Shown: positions 19,477 to 28,770, numbered from the stretch's first letter. The stretch is DNA of 64,000 nt from Acidobacteriota bacterium (GCA_024277255.1 JAJRVQ010000107.1:1-64000), one strand, 5' to 3'. Notes: a model not told the origin generated them from the letters alone. Numbers and translations: made by a program.

Positions 19477-21066
19477 TTACTGTACCTGCTCGCGCGTCTT
19501 GAGGAACCCCAAGGCGGGCCAGTCTTCGCCGGTGATCTGGAGATGCCAGGGGTTGCGCGCCAGGAAGACGGGCAAGCCGTCGTGATCGTGGGCCAGGGAG
19601 GAGCGGTTGGCGTCTTTGAATTTCTTGAGCGCCTGCACATCCTCGGTCTCGATCCATCGGGCGGTGTGCAGGGTGGTTCCTTCGAAGCGAACCGGGATGT
19701 TGTATTCGGTGCGAATCCGGTCGGCCAGCACCTCGAATTGCAGTGCTCCAGCGACACCGACGATCCAGTCGGCGCCTTGTTCGGTGCGAAAGACCTGTGC
19801 CGCGCCCTCCTCGGCCAGCTGCATCAGCGCCTTGCCCAGGTGCTTGGCGCGCATCGGGTCCTCGGTGCGGACCCGCTTGAGAAGCTCGGGCGCGAAGCTC
19901 GGAATGCCGGTGAAGTGTAGCGGCTCGCCTTCGGTCAACGCATCGCCGATGCGCAGGTTCCCGTGGTTGGGCAGACCGATAATGTCGCCGGCCCAGGCCT
20001 CTTCGGCCAGCTCCCGGTCACGAGCCAGGAAGAGGACCGGGTTGTGGATCGCCAGGGTCTTACCCGTGCGCGGGTGGAGGAGCTTCATCCCGCGCCGGAA
20101 GCGGCCGGAGCACAGCCGGACGAAGGCCAGCCGGTCGCGGTGGCGCGGGTCCATGTTCGCCTGGATCTTGAAAACGAAGCCGCTCACCTTCTCTTCGAGC
20201 GGATCGACGGTCCGTTCGCGCGTCGGTTGGGGCTGTGGTGCCGGAGCCCGTTCGGCGAGGCCGTCGAGCAGCTCGCGCACCCCGAAGTTGTTCAATGCGC
20301 TGCCGAAGAAGACCGGGGTCAGGTTGCCGGCCAGGTAGGCTTCGATGTCCATCGGCGGGCACAGCCCGCGCACCATCTCGACCTCTTCGCGCAGGTTCGC
20401 GGCTGCCTGCGCCGGGAGGAGTTCGTCGAGCTTCGGGTCACCGAGTCCCTCGCAGACCGTCCCTTCGGTGAGTCTGTTCTTGCTGTTGCGGTCGAGCAAG
20501 ACGAGGCGGTCGTGGATCAGGTCGTAGCAGCCGAGGAAGCGTTGCCCCATGCCGATCGGCCAGGAGGCCGGGGTGACCTCGAGTTGCAGGTCGTTCTCGA
20601 TCTCATCGAGCAGTTGGAAGGGGTCGAGCCCTTCGCGGTCGAGCTTGTTGATGAAGGTGGTGATCGGCATGTCGCGCAGCCGGCAGACCTCGAAGAGCTT
20701 GCGGGTCTGACTCTCGATGCCTTTGGCCGCATCGAGGACCATCACCGAAGAGTCCACCGCGGTCAGCGTGCGGTAGGTGTCTTCGCTGAAATCTTCGTGG
20801 CCGGGGGTATCGAGCAGGTTGAAGGTCAAGCCGTCGTAGGTGTAGGTCATCACCGAGGCGGTGACCGAAATGCCGCGCTCCTGCTCGACCTTCATCCAGT
20901 CCGAACGGGCCCGCCGTCGCTCACCGCGCGCCTTGACCGCTCCGGCCAACTGGATTGCACCGCCGAAGAGCAACAGCTTTTCGGTCAGGGTAGTTTTTCC
21001 CGCATCGGGGTGGGAAATGATGGCGAACGTGCGCCGCCTGGATACTGCTTCGCTCAGCTTGCTCAT
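19477..21066 (-). CDS. prfC: Peptide chain release factor 3
   Basis: GTPase that recycles RF1/RF2 from the ribosome. From the ATG at 21066 the protein is 529 residues, the same length as E. coli RF3. The start sequence MSKLSEAVSRRRTFAIISHP is typical, followed by G1 HPDAGKTTL, RGISVTASVMTY, G3 DTPGHEDFSEDTYR and G4 NKLDRE, and the C-terminal ALQFEVLADRI region. The open frame continues upstream to 21234 but that part has no similarity to the family. Confidence 0.96.
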   Translation of the reverse strand: MSKLSEAVSRRRTFAIISHPDAGKTTLTEKLLLFGGAIQLAGAVKARGERRRARSDWMKVEQERGISVTASVMTYTYDGLTFNLLDTPGHEDFSEDTYRTLTAVDSSVMVLDAAKGIESQTRKLFEVCRLRDMPITTFINKLDREGLDPFQLLDEIENDLQLEVTPASWPIGMGQRFLGCYDLIHDRLVLLDRNSKNRLTEGTVCEGLGDPKLDELLPAQAAANLREEVEMVRGLCPPMDIEAYLAGNLTPVFFGSALNNFGVRELLDGLAERAPAPQPQPTRERTVDPLEEKVSGFVFKIQANMDPRHRDRLAFVRLCSGRFRRGMKLLHPRTGKTLAIHNPVLFLARDRELAEEAWAGDIIGLPNHGNLRIGDALTEGEPLHFTGIPSFAPELLKRVRTEDPMRAKHLGKALMQLAEEGAAQVFRTEQGADWIVGVAGALQFEVLADRIRTEYNIPVRFEGTTLHTARWIETEDVQALKKFKDANRSSLAHDHDGLPVFLARNPWHLQITGEDWPALGFLKTREQVQ

Positions 21067-21256
21067 CAGTGGGGGATCTCTGCCGCGCGCCGGACCAGGG
21101 GGAGTCGGACAAGTTTTCCAAGAGTAGAGCGCGGGGCCTTCTTTTTGAGGGGGAGAGGGTGCCGGTAGGGCACCCCAGCGAGCGGGAAGGATAGCAGAAT
21201 GCTTAGGAACTCTGGGCGATCCAGATCGGGACAAGAGTCTCTGAGGTGGAGAGGTT

Positions 21257-21290
21257 ACCGGGCAGCGTGAAGATCCCGCCGCTGCCCGGT
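21257..21290 (-). terminator. Strong hairpin downstream of adenosine deaminase gene
   Basis: ACCGGGCAGCG (21257-21267) and CGCTGCCCGGT (21280-21290) form a perfect 11-bp stem with a 12-nt loop, starting 4 nt past the stop of the minus-strand adenosine deaminase gene. There is no T-tract on the exit side. The rest of 21067-21294 shows no gene. Confidence 0.6.
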
Positions 21291-21294
21291 GAAT

Positions 21295-22539
21295 TCACAG
21301 CGCTCCGTGGTCGCTGCCAGGAATCTCGTGATCTTGGGCCACCCGGTCGTAGAACTCGATCATCTGGCGCACGTAGCGGCGCTTCTCGCTATAGGTACCG
21401 GGGAAGAAGCTGCGTTTGAAGCCCTGGATGGTCACTCGGCGCAATTCGCGCGGAGTGAGACCGAAGGCGGCGCAGGCTTGTTCGATCTCGCCGGTCACAC
21501 TGGTGCGCGAGATCAACCGGTTGTCGGTACACAGAGAGACGGAGAGCTTCTCGCGAACCATCCGGCCAAAGGGGTGGTCGACCGGCCCTTTCAGCCCGGG
21601 CATCGTCTGCAGGTTCGAGGTGATGCAAACCTCCAGTGTGATGCGCCGGTCGGCGATGTACTCGGCGAGTTGGTGGACGTAGCGCTCCGGGTCGACTTCC
21701 TGGCTTTCGATGAGGTGCGCCGAGTAGAGATGGGTTCCGTGGCCGATGCGGTCGGCGTTGAGCTTGGTGATCGCCTGGAAGATGCTCTCGGGCCCGTAGG
21801 CCTCGCCGGCGTGCACCGTCTTGGGCAGGAAATGGCGGTGAGCGAAGTTGAAGGCCTCGGCATGGTCGGAGGCCGGGTTGCCGGCTTCGGCGCCGGCGAG
21901 GTCGAAGGCGACGATCGGAAGCCCCAGCGTGTCGCGCACGTTGACCACCGAGTGGGCCAGCGAGAGGGAGGCGATGCCGTGCACCTGATTCTTCGGCCAA
22001 TCCTTGAGCACGCCGACAAGATCTCGGAAGTAGGGGGCGAAGCCGCCGGTGAACATGCGCATGGCGCAGGCGATGATCCCGTAGCGAAATGGCGGTTCAC
22101 CCTCCTCGCGCACCGCCGCCGAGACTTCGTGCTCGCGCTGCGCGCGGGCCAGTCCGCGGTTGACCGCCGTGATCACTTGGCCGATGTCGAAACCGGGACG
22201 AACGTGGAGCTGCGGGGCGAAGCGCACCTCGATGTAGCGCACCCCTTCGGCGAGGTGGTCCTGGGCCAGTTCGTAGGCGATGCGCTCCAGACTCTCGCCA
22301 TCGGCCATCACGGCGCAGGTGTAGGCGAATCCGTGCAGATAGTCGGGCAGATCGCGATAGTTCTCCTTGAAAACGAGTTCCAGGAGACCTTCGGGAGTCT
22401 CAGAGGGCAGCTCCACGTTGCGTTCGCCGGCCAACTCGATCAGCGTCGGTAGGCGCAATGAGCCGTCGAGATGGAGATGCAGATCAGTCTTGGGCATCGC
22501 TCGCAGGAACGACGCCGGAAAGGCAAAGTTGTCAGTCAT
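21295..22539 (-). CDS. add: Adenosine deaminase family protein
   Basis: 414 residues. Metal-dependent amidohydrolase that deaminates adenosine or a related purine. Visible motifs: zinc-binding DLHLHLDGS near the N-terminus, VHAGEAYG, the GHGTHLY segment, and SLCTDNRL at the place of the usual SxNTDDP motif that supplies the last metal ligand. The NTDDP to CTDNR change suggests a divergent subgroup, so the substrate may not be adenosine. It is longer than the classic ~340-residue enzyme. Transcribed alone, ending at a strong hairpin. Confidence 0.85.
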   Translation of the reverse strand: MTDNFAFPASFLRAMPKTDLHLHLDGSLRLPTLIELAGERNVELPSETPEGLLELVFKENYRDLPDYLHGFAYTCAVMADGESLERIAYELAQDHLAEGVRYIEVRFAPQLHVRPGFDIGQVITAVNRGLARAQREHEVSAAVREEGEPPFRYGIIACAMRMFTGGFAPYFRDLVGVLKDWPKNQVHGIASLSLAHSVVNVRDTLGLPIVAFDLAGAEAGNPASDHAEAFNFAHRHFLPKTVHAGEAYGPESIFQAITKLNADRIGHGTHLYSAHLIESQEVDPERYVHQLAEYIADRRITLEVCITSNLQTMPGLKGPVDHPFGRMVREKLSVSLCTDNRLISRTSVTGEIEQACAAFGLTPRELRRVTIQGFKRSFFPGTYSEKRRYVRQMIEFYDRVAQDHEIPGSDHGAL

Positions 22540-22659
22540 TGGGTAGGTGATCCTCCTCGATCTAGGATGACATCTGACCGCCGCCGCCGCAAGCCGCGAA
22601 CCGCCGGCTCGATGGAGAACGACCGGCCGGCAGCGCTTTCCTTCCTTCCCGGTGGTGCA

Positions 22660-22672
22660 TATAATCTGTGAC
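22660..22672 (+). promoter_or_regulatory. Consensus -10 box, possibly leaderless start
   Basis: TATAAT at 22660-22665 is a perfect -10 hexamer. I find no good -35 box at normal spacing. Initiation about 7 nt downstream would place the 5' end at or next to GTG 22673, an in-frame possible start of the following gene, suggesting a leaderless or very short-leader mRNA. Confidence 0.4.
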
Positions 22673-22687
22673 GTGAAGATTTCAGCG

Positions 22688-23149
22688 ATGCCAAAGCGAT
22701 GGTTCCGGCAGCTGCTCTCAGTTGCCGGACTGCTGCTCGCTGTACCGCACCTCGTTTTGCTCTTGCAGCGAGTCGCCGACGATTCGTTGTTTCAGCCGCT
22801 GGTCCTGGCCCGTTGGGCCGGCGGCCTGGCGCTAGTCGCCGCACTTTTCGCGCTCAAGCGAGCCCGAGGGTCCGTCTTCGCCGGCCGCCCGGCGGTGGCC
22901 CTGTGGGCGTTGGTGCTCTTGCTTCACTTGCTCGCCGGAGTGCCCGCAGCGGATGCGGTCGAAGTCGACTTGCTGCTGCCGGTCGGTCTGGTCACGGCAG
23001 CTCTGTGGATGGTCACCGCTTTCCTGCCGCCACGTACGGCGGACTTGCACCGGTGCAAGCCCTCATTCGCCAGCCCGCCACGGGTGAATCCGGTCCGCTT
23101 GACCGGTTTCGTCTGCCCGGTGGGTCTGCGCGGCCCCCCTCTCTTCTAG
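22688..23149 (+). CDS. Small multi-pass membrane protein, unknown
   Basis: About 153 residues from ATG 22688 (alternative GTG 22673 adds five residues). Four hydrophobic helices are evident (QLLSVAGLLLAVPHLVLLL, RWAGGLALVAALFAL, VALWALVLLLHLLAGV, LLPVGLVTAALWMVTAFL). The C-terminal ~38 residues are basic and Pro-rich with two Cys. I do not recognise a family. It precedes the seven-helix/TonB-receptor gene by about 200 bp on the same strand, so it may belong to the same transport unit; the gap 23150-23347 shows no gene. Confidence 0.5.
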   Translation: MPKRWFRQLLSVAGLLLAVPHLVLLLQRVADDSLFQPLVLARWAGGLALVAALFALKRARGSVFAGRPAVALWALVLLLHLLAGVPAADAVEVDLLLPVGLVTAALWMVTAFLPPRTADLHRCKPSFASPPRVNPVRLTGFVCPVGLRGPPLF

Positions 23150-23347
23150 GAACCTCTCGGTTCAGACAGGGCCACCTAGCGCTCATTTTTGGGGCGTTCG
23201 AGGTGGTGCCGCCTCGTCGGCTCCGCGCTGGAGCCGAGACGCGCCCGCGTGGTCTCTTTCGACCACGACGGCTCCTGAGAGCGCATCGATCGGGTCATCG
23301 GTCCGACCGCGCCATTCTCGGGAAACCAAAACCTAGAAGAGAACATC

Positions 23348-26344
23348 ATGAGTTCACTGCATCAGTTCGTCCTCTACCTCCCGGCGTTGACCACCGTCTG
23401 CGCCGCCATCTTCACCTGGCAGCTGTTCACTCGCTACCGCGCCAAGGGTGGCGGCCTCCACCTCCTGTGGTGGGGAATCGGCATGGTCACCTACGGCCTG
23501 GGTACCTTCACCGAGGCCTACACCTCGATCGTCGGTTGGAACCCGGTCGTGTTCCGGGTCTGGTACGTCGCCGGAGCCTTTCTCGGTGGCTATCCGCTGG
23601 CTCAGGGCTCGATCTACCTGTTGATGAACCGGCGCTTCGCCCATCGCTCGGCGTGGATCGTGTCGAGCCTGATCGCCGTTGGAGCGGTGTTCGTCTTCTC
23701 GACCCCGCTTTCGCTCGATCTGGTGGAGGCGCACCGGCTGTCGGGCAAGGTGATCGAATGGCGTTGGGTGCGGCTGGTGAGTCCGCTGATCAATCTCTAT
23801 TCCCTGGTCTTCCTGGCCGGCGGTGCCATCGTCTCGGCACTGCGTTTTCGGCAAGCTGCGGCGCTGCGCAATCGCTATGTGGGCAATATTCTGATCGCCA
23901 TCGGCGCCATCCTGCCCGGCATCGGCGGTTCGATGACCCGTGCCGGTTTCGTGGAGGCGCTCTACATCACTGAGCTGGTGGGTCTCTGCTTGATCTACTG
24001 GGGTTACCGCAAGAACATTGCCAACCGCCCTGTGGCCCAAGCCGCTACGGTCCATCCGCGGCGGGTCGCCACGACCGCTCTGCTGATCGCTTTCGCTCTT
24101 CTCTCCATGGGCTCGGTGTTGGTCGCCCAAGAGACCGATACCGATGGGCCGGCGGACGCGGTCGACGAGACCGAGCCAGTGGAAGATCTGACCACCTCCT
24201 TCTTTGCCACCACCACGGTGACCGCGACCGGGACCGAAACCGACGCCTTCGAGGTCTCGACCCCGGTGACGACTCTCAAACCGCAGGATATCGAGCGCCG
24301 GGCACCGGACAATGCTGCGGATCTGCTCAAGGCCGAGCCTGGCGTGGACGTTAGCGGCGTCGGACCCAATCAGACCCGGCCGGTGATCCGCGGTCAGCGG
24401 GGTTTGCGCGTCTTGCTGCTCGAAAACGGCCTGCGCTTGAACAACCCGCGGCGGCAGACCGACTTCGGAGAGATCCCCGGTTTGGTCGACATCGAGACGG
24501 TCGAGAGTGTCGAGATCGTGCGTGGGCCGGCCTCCGTGCTGTATGGCAGCGATGCGATCGGCGGAGTCTTGAACTTGGTGACTCGCCGCGCCGCTGTCGG
24601 CGGCTCGGGGCTACGCGGTAGCGTCGGCCTGCGCTACGGCTCGGCGGGTGACATGAGCCGTGCCAGCGGCGAGTTCTCGGCCAGCTTCGAGCGTACCGCC
24701 TTCAGCGTGGGAGCGACGGTACGTCAGGTCGACGACTACTCGGCGCCGGCGGGGAGGTTCGGAGATATCCATCTGCTGAACGAGGTGCGAGTGATCGATT
24801 CGGCGGTTGACGACGATACCCTGCGCGGCTCTTTTTCCTGGCAGATCAGCGATTCTCAGCAACTGTTTTTCCGTGGTGCCAGCTACCAGGCGGACCAGGC
24901 TGGGTTCGGCTTTGTCGAACCGGATCTGCTCGCCGGGGAGGGTGGTTTCCGCATTCGCATCCTCTACCCCTTCCAAGATGTCAAGAGCTTCACTCTCGGT
25001 TTTCTGGGAGCCTTCGACAGCTTTGCGCTGGCCGACACGCTGCACGTCCAGGCCTACCGCCGGACCAACGAGCGGCAGCTGGTCAACGACATCGATGTCA
25101 ACATCGGGCCGCTCTTTCCCGGTGCTCCGGACTCGAGCGTCGAGGCCGACACCGAGAACTTCACCGATGTCAATACCACCGGAGTGCGGCTGGAAGCGAC
25201 CAAGGCGCTGGGCAAGGATCACCTGCTCACCTACGGGGCCGAGGCCTACCAAGACGATGTGTTCAACACGGACTTCTCGCGCACGACCACGACGCTACGC
25301 TTCCCTTTCCCGCCGTTCGAGATGCCGCTCGTCTCTATCGACGATGTGGCCAATACGCCGAATGCCACCAACTCGAGCTACGGTTTCTTCGCCCAGGCGG
25401 CCTTCTATCCCGCCGACCGCTGGACGGTCACAGCCGGAGCCCGTTTCCAGACCGTCGACACGCGGGCCGAGGTTACTCCAGGGCTCGACATCGAGGGGCT
25501 TGACTTCGATGACAGCAGCTTGGTCGGAGCGCTCTCGGCGGTCTACCGGGTCACCGACAACCTCAACCTCGTGGCCTCGTACGGGACCGCGTTCAGAGCG
25601 CCCAGCATCGTCGAGCGCTTGTTCAACGGACCGACTCCCGAGGGCTCCGGATTCCAGCTGCTCAACCGCGATCTGGTCTCGGAGGAGAGCGAGAACATCG
25701 ACCTGGGGCTGAAGTACCTACGCTCGAATTCGATCTTCGAGTTCAACATCTTCCGTAACGACATCGACAACGGCATCATCCAAAACTTCCTCACCGACGA
25801 GGAGATCGCCCAGCTGCCGCCCGAAGTGCAGGCGGAGATCGCTGCTCTGCGCGGCGACTTTGTCGTCCAGCAGACCAACGCCGACCGGCTTCGCTACCAG
25901 GGCATTGAAATGGTCGTCGGACACCGCTTCGGCAACGGCTTGATCCTGGGCGGAAACTACACCTACATCGATGGCGAGCGGCTCGACAGCACCAACCCGC
26001 CCACCGGCGACACCTTCTCCAACAAGACCAACGCCTACCTTCGTTATGAGCCGCAGGATCGTCGCTTCTGGGCCGAATACCGGCTGCGCCACAACGGCGC
26101 GGACCGCACCAATCTGGACAGCGGCGAGCCCGTGCCGCCGGTGGGCGAAACCCTACCGGCATTCACCGTCCACACCTTGAGTGGCGGCTACCGGTTGTAC
26201 GACAGCGACCGCCAGAAGCACGATATTCAACTCGTCGTCGACAACCTGAGCGACGAACTCTACGCCGAGTTCTCCAACGCGACCTTCTTCCGCCCGCAGC
26301 CGAAGAGAAACATCAAACTGACCTATCGTCTACGTCTCGACTGA
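23348..26344 (+). CDS. Seven-helix membrane domain fused to TonB-dependent receptor
   Basis: 998 residues in one uninterrupted frame. Residues 1-225 contain about seven hydrophobic helices (for example LHLLWWGIGMVTYGLGTF, NILIAIGAILPGIGGSM). Then comes a basic stretch and a classic signal peptide, residues about 237-260 (RRVATTALLIAFALLSMGSV, then AQ/ETD). The remainder is a complete TonB-dependent receptor: TonB-box-like TTVTATGTETD, plug with RGQRGLRVLLLENGLR, VESVEIVRGPASVLYGSDAI and GGVLNLVTRR, and a 22-strand-type barrel ending RLRLD. A GTG at 24032 with the signal peptide downstream could start the receptor alone, but no ribosome site is clear. Substrate unknown. Confidence 0.85.
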   Translation: MSSLHQFVLYLPALTTVCAAIFTWQLFTRYRAKGGGLHLLWWGIGMVTYGLGTFTEAYTSIVGWNPVVFRVWYVAGAFLGGYPLAQGSIYLLMNRRFAHRSAWIVSSLIAVGAVFVFSTPLSLDLVEAHRLSGKVIEWRWVRLVSPLINLYSLVFLAGGAIVSALRFRQAAALRNRYVGNILIAIGAILPGIGGSMTRAGFVEALYITELVGLCLIYWGYRKNIANRPVAQAATVHPRRVATTALLIAFALLSMGSVLVAQETDTDGPADAVDETEPVEDLTTSFFATTTVTATGTETDAFEVSTPVTTLKPQDIERRAPDNAADLLKAEPGVDVSGVGPNQTRPVIRGQRGLRVLLLENGLRLNNPRRQTDFGEIPGLVDIETVESVEIVRGPASVLYGSDAIGGVLNLVTRRAAVGGSGLRGSVGLRYGSAGDMSRASGEFSASFERTAFSVGATVRQVDDYSAPAGRFGDIHLLNEVRVIDSAVDDDTLRGSFSWQISDSQQLFFRGASYQADQAGFGFVEPDLLAGEGGFRIRILYPFQDVKSFTLGFLGAFDSFALADTLHVQAYRRTNERQLVNDIDVNIGPLFPGAPDSSVEADTENFTDVNTTGVRLEATKALGKDHLLTYGAEAYQDDVFNTDFSRTTTTLRFPFPPFEMPLVSIDDVANTPNATNSSYGFFAQAAFYPADRWTVTAGARFQTVDTRAEVTPGLDIEGLDFDDSSLVGALSAVYRVTDNLNLVASYGTAFRAPSIVERLFNGPTPEGSGFQLLNRDLVSEESENIDLGLKYLRSNSIFEFNIFRNDIDNGIIQNFLTDEEIAQLPPEVQAEIAALRGDFVVQQTNADRLRYQGIEMVVGHRFGNGLILGGNYTYIDGERLDSTNPPTGDTFSNKTNAYLRYEPQDRRFWAEYRLRHNGADRTNLDSGEPVPPVGETLPAFTVHTLSGGYRLYDSDRQKHDIQLVVDNLSDELYAEFSNATFFRPQPKRNIKLTYRLRLD

Positions 26345-26365
26345 AACCTGATCGAATAGGGAAGT

Positions 26366-26393
26366 AGCAGAGCAGGGCTTGCCCTGCTCTGCT
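26366..26393 (+). terminator. Stem-loop terminator
   Basis: AGCAGAGCAGGGC (26366-26378) and GCCCTGCTCTGCT (26381-26393) form a perfect 13-bp stem with a two-base TT loop (in practice the last pair opens). It starts 22 nt after the receptor stop. No T-tract follows. The remaining gap to 26699 (about 305 bp) contains no gene I can support; bases 26560-26660 are AT-richer and probably hold the promoter of the regulator gene. Confidence 0.6.
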
Positions 26394-26699
26394 TGGCCGC
26401 GTCCTTCTGCTGGACCGTATTCCGTCAAGCGGCCGGCGAGCGCGGTGCGCAGTTTGTATGGAAGTCGCGCTGCGTGGCCGGAAGGTGGTGAAGGGTAGGG
26501 CTGCGCGATCGAAGCTGATCGATGAGAACATAGCATTGGCCCGGTAACTTTCAGCCTCAAGACAACCCAATAGGGTATTAGACCACTCTGAGAATCGGAG
26601 TACGATTCGACCAAACTGTAGCGGTTGACTGGCGATCTTGGCGATCGGTTGCCGACTCGCGAGACAGCGTGAGTTCTTTTCTTGGCTGGGGGGGTGTGG

Positions 26700-27410
26700 A
26701 TGGTCACTTCTCTGCGGTTGATGCTGGTGGGGCAAAACAGGCTCTTTCGTGAGTGCCTTGTCTCCCTGTTGGATGGTGTTGAAGCCTTCCGCGTGGTGGC
26801 GCAGACCGAGGATCTCAGCGAGGCGGCGTTCCGCCTGGACGTGGAACCGGTCGATGTCGTCCTGCTCGATCACGGCCCCTTGCAGGAAAGCGCCGGAGGA
26901 GCGATTCGACGCCTTCTGCGGCGCCACGGCAAGGCCAGGATCTTGGTACTCGGCGTGGCGAATGCCGACGACATTGTCGCCTGTATCGAAGCCGGTGCGG
27001 GCGGCTATCTGGCCAAGGAAGCCTCGATCCAGGAGCTGACCCAGGCCATCGAGTCGGTGAGCCAAGGCAAGATTCCATGTACACCAACCGTGACCCGTTC
27101 GTTGTTTGACCGCTTGGCGGAACTGGCGCTGGACGCGGAGAGCCAGACGATGGCAGAACTCTTTGAACTGACGGCGCGAGAAGTTGAGGTTCTCGAGTTG
27201 TTGGCGAAGGGATTGAAGAACCGCGAGATCGCCGCGCGGTTGTCTCTTTCTCCGCATACGGTGAAGAATCATGTGCACAACATCCTTGGCAAACTCGATG
27301 CCACGGATCGCGTCGAAGCGGTCCGAGAGGCCTTCCGCCGCGGTTGGCTGATCGAGCGACGAGGCTCGTCGGAGAACTCTTGGCAAGTTGCTGAGTTAGA
27401 TCCTTTCTAG
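26700..27410 (+). CDS. NarL/FixJ-type response regulator with altered receiver
   Basis: 236 residues. I chose ATG 26700, preceded by a G-rich stretch. The receiver domain (about 5-120) keeps the phospho-acceptor position (Asp57 in VVLLDHGP) and the conserved Lys (Lys106 in YLAKEAS), but the acidic pair near the N-terminus is replaced (LMLVGQNRLF where DD would be), so Mg2+ binding and phosphorylation are doubtful. The C-terminal LuxR-type helix-turn-helix is intact (LTAREVEVLELLAKGLKNRE, HTVKNHVHNILGKL). No histidine kinase is nearby. A paralogue follows 125 bp downstream. Confidence 0.85.
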   Translation: MVTSLRLMLVGQNRLFRECLVSLLDGVEAFRVVAQTEDLSEAAFRLDVEPVDVVLLDHGPLQESAGGAIRRLLRRHGKARILVLGVANADDIVACIEAGAGGYLAKEASIQELTQAIESVSQGKIPCTPTVTRSLFDRLAELALDAESQTMAELFELTAREVEVLELLAKGLKNREIAARLSLSPHTVKNHVHNILGKLDATDRVEAVREAFRRGWLIERRGSSENSWQVAELDPF

Positions 27411-27534
27411 TCCCAATGGTCCATTGCCTTTGAGTCGTCGATTCTGTAAAGTTCAATATTCGCATTCGGTATGTAGACAGGGATCGTGCGGAACATACCA
27501 TCGTGGGGAACCGGTGACAAGGGGAGTTTTGACA

Positions 27535-28275
27535 GTGGTGCGAGTCTTCGTGATCGACGCCAATCGTCTCCTGGGTGAGGTCTTGGTCAATTCGCTGAAA
27601 CGCCAGGCCAACCTGCGTGTCGTGGGTTGTGCCGCGGCGGTCGAGCAGGGGCTGGAACCCCTGCGTCGCGGTGGTGCTCAGCTCGTGCTGATCGATGCCA
27701 GCGTCAATGTCGAAAACTCACTCACTATGGTGGCGCGCTTGCGCGGCGAGCTGCCTGAGATGACACTCTTGCCGATTGGGCTGCGTTCGGAGGCAGAGGT
27801 GGTTGCCGTGCTGGAAGCCGGGGCCAGCGGCTACGTGATGCAAGATGCCTGTTTCAACCAGCTGGTCGGCACGATCGAGGCGGTCCACTGTGGCGAGCCT
27901 CCCTGCTCAGCGCAGGTAGTGGCCAGCGTCTGCGCGCGCATCCAGGAACTCTCTCGCTCTCGGCGGCAGCGCCGGAAGTGGCGCAAAGTTCGCTTGACGG
28001 TGCGGGAGAATGAGGTCCTGGAGTTGTTGGCCTTGGGTTTGGCGAACAAAGAAATCGCTAGCCGGTTACGGATCACGGTGCCGACGGTCAAGAACCACGT
28101 GCACAACCTTCTTGAGAAGTTCGGCGCCCGCAATCGGCGCGAAGCGCTACGCCGCGCCTACCAGGGCGGCCTGCTTCTCGACCTCCTCCCGCAACGCCGT
28201 GAGAGTGGCTTCTGGCAGACCGCTCCGGGTGGTTTACCGCCAACCATGAGAAGCAATGGAGTCGGTCCTGGATAG
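27535..28275 (+). CDS. NarL/FixJ-type response regulator with altered receiver
   Basis: 246 residues from GTG 27535, chosen because GGGGAG at 27521-27526 is 8 nt upstream and the protein then begins directly with the receiver strand VRVFVIDANRLL. One residue of the acidic pair (Asp8) and the phospho-acceptor (Asp54 in VLIDAS) are present, but the conserved Lys is replaced by Gln (GYVMQDA), so signalling by phosphorylation is doubtful. The LuxR-type helix-turn-helix is intact (LTVRENEVLELLALGL, TVKNHVHNLLEKFGA). It lies just upstream of the long accessory cluster and is a candidate regulator for it. Confidence 0.83.
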   Translation: MVRVFVIDANRLLGEVLVNSLKRQANLRVVGCAAAVEQGLEPLRRGGAQLVLIDASVNVENSLTMVARLRGELPEMTLLPIGLRSEAEVVAVLEAGASGYVMQDACFNQLVGTIEAVHCGEPPCSAQVVASVCARIQELSRSRRQRRKWRKVRLTVRENEVLELLALGLANKEIASRLRITVPTVKNHVHNLLEKFGARNRREALRRAYQGGLLLDLLPQRRESGFWQTAPGGLPPTMRSNGVGPG

Positions 28276-28463
28276 TCCTTTTCTAGTCCTTCCGAAGGAA
28301 GCTCTCGATGCCGGACCCGGTTCCTTTTTGGCTCCGCGGGTTCATTGTTCAGTGTGGCCGGTGACAGTAGGGTTAAGGCTCCCAGAAATTGCGAGAGTGC
28401 ACCGGGTCCGAATGGCTCATGGGACGAGTCGATGGCAAGGATCCCGAACGCAGGAGGACACCG

Positions 28464-28745
28464 ATGACGAGTGAGGAAATCAAGGGCCGGATCAAGGAAA
28501 TCATCTCCAGTGTTTCCAATATTCCGGTGGAAGAGATCGGCGACGAAGACCACTACGTCGAAGACTTGAACCTCGACTCCTTGAGTCTCTTGGAGATCGG
28601 TGTGGACGTGGACTACCACTACCGGCTCGGTCTGGTCGAAGAGGAGATGCGTTCCATCATCAACGTGACGCAGGCCGCTGAGTTGGTTGCGGCGCGGCTG
28701 GCCGCGCAGGACGCGGGCTCTTCCGAAGTGGCCGAGGTGGCGTGA
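28464..28745 (+). CDS. Acyl carrier protein
   Basis: 93 residues; ATG 28464 follows an AGGAGG ribosome site. Typical acidic four-helix carrier protein: IKEIISSVSNIPVEEIGDED, then the phosphopantetheine site NLDSLSLLEI with Ser39. It is not adjacent to fatty-acid synthesis genes, so it is likely a dedicated carrier for this cluster. It could supply acyl groups to the epimerase-acyltransferase fusion encoded at 33.8-35.6 kb. It is the first gene of the co-directional block that runs to 52.4 kb. Confidence 0.9.
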   Translation: MTSEEIKGRIKEIISSVSNIPVEEIGDEDHYVEDLNLDSLSLLEIGVDVDYHYRLGLVEEEMRSIINVTQAAELVAARLAAQDAGSSEVAEVA

Positions 28746-28770
28746 GGAGTTGGTGACCGTTGTGGGCATA

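Noticed and set aside
19963-21168. Plus-strand open frame opposite prfC
   Set aside because: Antisense shadow of release factor 3, which has the exact expected length and motifs.
26330-27386. Minus-strand frames opposite the receptor end and the first regulator
   Set aside because: Composition and lack of motifs indicate shadows; the regulator on the plus strand is well supported.
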